Shown: one piece after another, positions 5,500 through 6,597 of the stretch
How the letters are laid out: each line of letters begins with the position of its first letter
How positions within the stretch are numbered: position 1 is the stretch's first letter
Translations under genes and position numbers: made by a program
Assembly: GCA_020059785.1 (NCBI GenBank)
Contig: JAGVBL010000419.1
Span: 1-6,597 of the forward strand
Source: Ignavibacteriales bacterium
GTDB taxonomy: Bacteria > Bacteroidota > Ignavibacteria > Ignavibacteriales > Melioribacteraceae
Length of the DNA stretch: 6,597 nt
Direction of reading: 5' to 3'
The notes under the pieces: generated by a model
What the model saw: the letters and a program-made list of their open reading frames with translations, nothing else
What the model was told of the DNA's origin: nothing
The model's database searches: none

Positions 5500-6597
5500 A
5501 TGAAAAAATTATTAATAACAATTTTGTTCTTAGCTCCAATTTCAATTCAGAGCCAAACTAAATTAAATAGCACGCACGCAAATCTTAATTTGACATGCTC
5601 AAATTGTCATTCGTGCACTATCCCTACAAAGGAAAATCCTTGTCTAAAACCATGTCCAAGAGAAAGTTTAATAAGAATCGATCAGAAGCCGGAAGAAGGA
5701 CCGCGTGTAATAGTAATGGATAAGTTACGCGATACAGATATTTACGCATCGGTAAAATTTTCTCATTTAGCTCATGCAGAGATGTCAGATATGACCGGCG
5801 GATGTAGAACATGTCACCACTATAATCCCCCCGGAAATGTTGTCGGATGTTCCGATTGTCATGAAATTACAAGAAAAAGAGCCGATATTACCAAACCGGA
5901 TCTAAAGGGTGCCTACCACCAGCAATGTATGAATTGCCACAGATCATGGAGCGGTAAAACCGATTGTAACGATTGCCATGTTGTTAAAGAAAAAGCAGAC
6001 TTAAAACCTGTTAAAGTAAAAGATGAAAAAACGAAAAGAATTCATCCAGAAGTAAAAGCACCAGAAAAAATATCTTTCAACACAAAAACAGATAAAGGTA
6101 AGCTTGTTACTTTCTATCATAACGATCATACCGGTTTATTTGGATTAGAATGTTCACAATGTCATTCTAACGAAAGTTGCTCAAAATGCCATTCACAAAT
6201 AAAGAAACCAGCAGAAATTAAAAAATCATTTGCTGAACAACATAAAAAATGTTCCAGCTGTCATGAAGTTAAATCAGATTGCAACAAATGTCATTCGAAT
6301 AAAGAAGTTGCACCATTTAACCACAAGATTTCTACAGGATTCGACATTGCAAAATTCCATTCCAAATTAAACTGTGCAAGATGCCATACAACTCCGGCCA
6401 AATTTACTGGATTAAACAAAGATTGTGTAACTTGCCATGGTGCGTGGAGTTGGGACAATTTCGATCATAAAAAAACCGGATTAGTATTAAACGAAACACA
6501 CGGCGAATTGGATTGCGAGAGCTGTCACAAAGATAAATCTTATGCAAATCCAACTTGTACTGATTGCCATGACGATTTAACATATCCCAAAAATTTA
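5500..6597 (+). CDS. Periplasmic multihaem cytochrome c, at least 13 haems (3' end outside window)
   Basis: The reading frame is open to the window edge, giving 366 residues with no stop. Residues 1-18 are a Sec signal peptide, so the protein is periplasmic, where haem is attached. Thirteen CXXCH motifs start at C33, C102, C117, C143, C156, C218, C227, C251, C261, C292, C309, C339 and C353. Thirteen further histidines (26, 89, 92, 107, 140, 182, 207, 210, 248, 275, 287, 323, 334) could be distal ligands, fitting bis-His, low-potential haems. Three regions are seen: a cysteine-rich start (33-52), a class III (c3-like) tetrahaem module at about 86-160, and, after a Lys-rich linker (162-202), a second set with a repeated F-x-H...TG...H...C-x2-CH unit. 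It follows the hybB-like gene by two bases, so it is the likely electron partner of the HybA/HybB-like pair, as HmcA is in Hmc. Total haem number and C-terminal anchoring cannot be seen. Confidence 0.93.
   Translation, partial: MKKLLITILFLAPISIQSQTKLNSTHANLNLTCSNCHSCTIPTKENPCLKPCPRESLIRIDQKPEEGPRVIVMDKLRDTDIYASVKFSHLAHAEMSDMTGGCRTCHHYNPPGNVVGCSDCHEITRKRADITKPDLKGAYHQQCMNCHRSWSGKTDCNDCHVVKEKADLKPVKVKDEKTKRIHPEVKAPEKISFNTKTDKGKLVTFYHNDHTGLFGLECSQCHSNESCSKCHSQIKKPAEIKKSFAEQHKKCSSCHEVKSDCNKCHSNKEVAPFNHKISTGFDIAKFHSKLNCARCHTTPAKFTGLNKDCVTCHGAWSWDNFDHKKTGLVLNETHGELDCESCHKDKSYANPTCTDCHDDLTYPKNL

Noticed and set aside
5624..5812. Minus-strand open frame inside the cytochrome gene (62 residues)
   Set aside because: The plus strand here encodes a signal peptide followed by CXXCH motifs in one open frame, so the antisense frame is a shadow.
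1..6597. CRISPR arrays, insertion sequences, tRNA/rRNA genes, attachment sites
   Set aside because: No spaced direct repeats, transposase-like frames, terminal inverted repeats or tRNA-like folds were found on reading both strands.

Overview
The window is AT-rich, densely coded DNA. It most resembles a member of the Ignavibacteria / Chlorobi-side of the Bacteroidota (FCB group). This placement is inference, based on base composition, the style of the proteins (a c-type multihaem cytochrome next to HybA/HybB-like proteins, a small outer-membrane barrel, a PspC-like peptide) and mixed use of Shine-Dalgarno sites. No rRNA or other phylogenetic marker is present.

Left part (12-1100, + strand): three small, closely spaced genes that could be co-transcribed. 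They encode a single-domain cupin, a 61-residue PspC-type membrane peptide, and a secreted outer-membrane beta-barrel protein of unknown role. They do not form a recognisable pathway.

Middle (1112-3163, - strand): one long gene encoding a fused aromatic amino acid enzyme. In order it carries AroQ chorismate mutase, prephenate dehydratase, an ACT regulatory domain and a type I DAHP synthase of the Thermotoga/Bacillus kind. One chain therefore holds the entry enzyme of the shikimate pathway and the two enzymes that take chorismate to phenylpyruvate. All key catalytic residues I could place by family alignment are present. The gene converges on the left cluster with an 11-base gap and diverges from the right cluster across a 188-base intergenic region.

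Right part (3352-6597, + strand): a compact operon. It encodes a Tat-exported protein with four [4Fe-4S] sites (HybA-like), a ten-helix NrfD/HybB-like quinone-reactive membrane protein, and a periplasmic multihaem cytochrome c that runs off the right edge with 13 CXXCH motifs already visible. Together they look like an electron conduit between the menaquinone pool and periplasmic haems, comparable in parts to the Hmc complex of sulfate reducers or to the electron-transfer half of hydrogenase-2. No hydrogenase catalytic subunit lies in the window; one could follow downstream.

The most interesting items are the four-domain aromatic fusion, in which the PDT ACT domain sits where the DAHP synthase's own regulatory domain would be expected, and the cytochrome, whose N-terminal cysteine cluster overlaps a haem motif and whose spare histidines equal its haem motifs in number.
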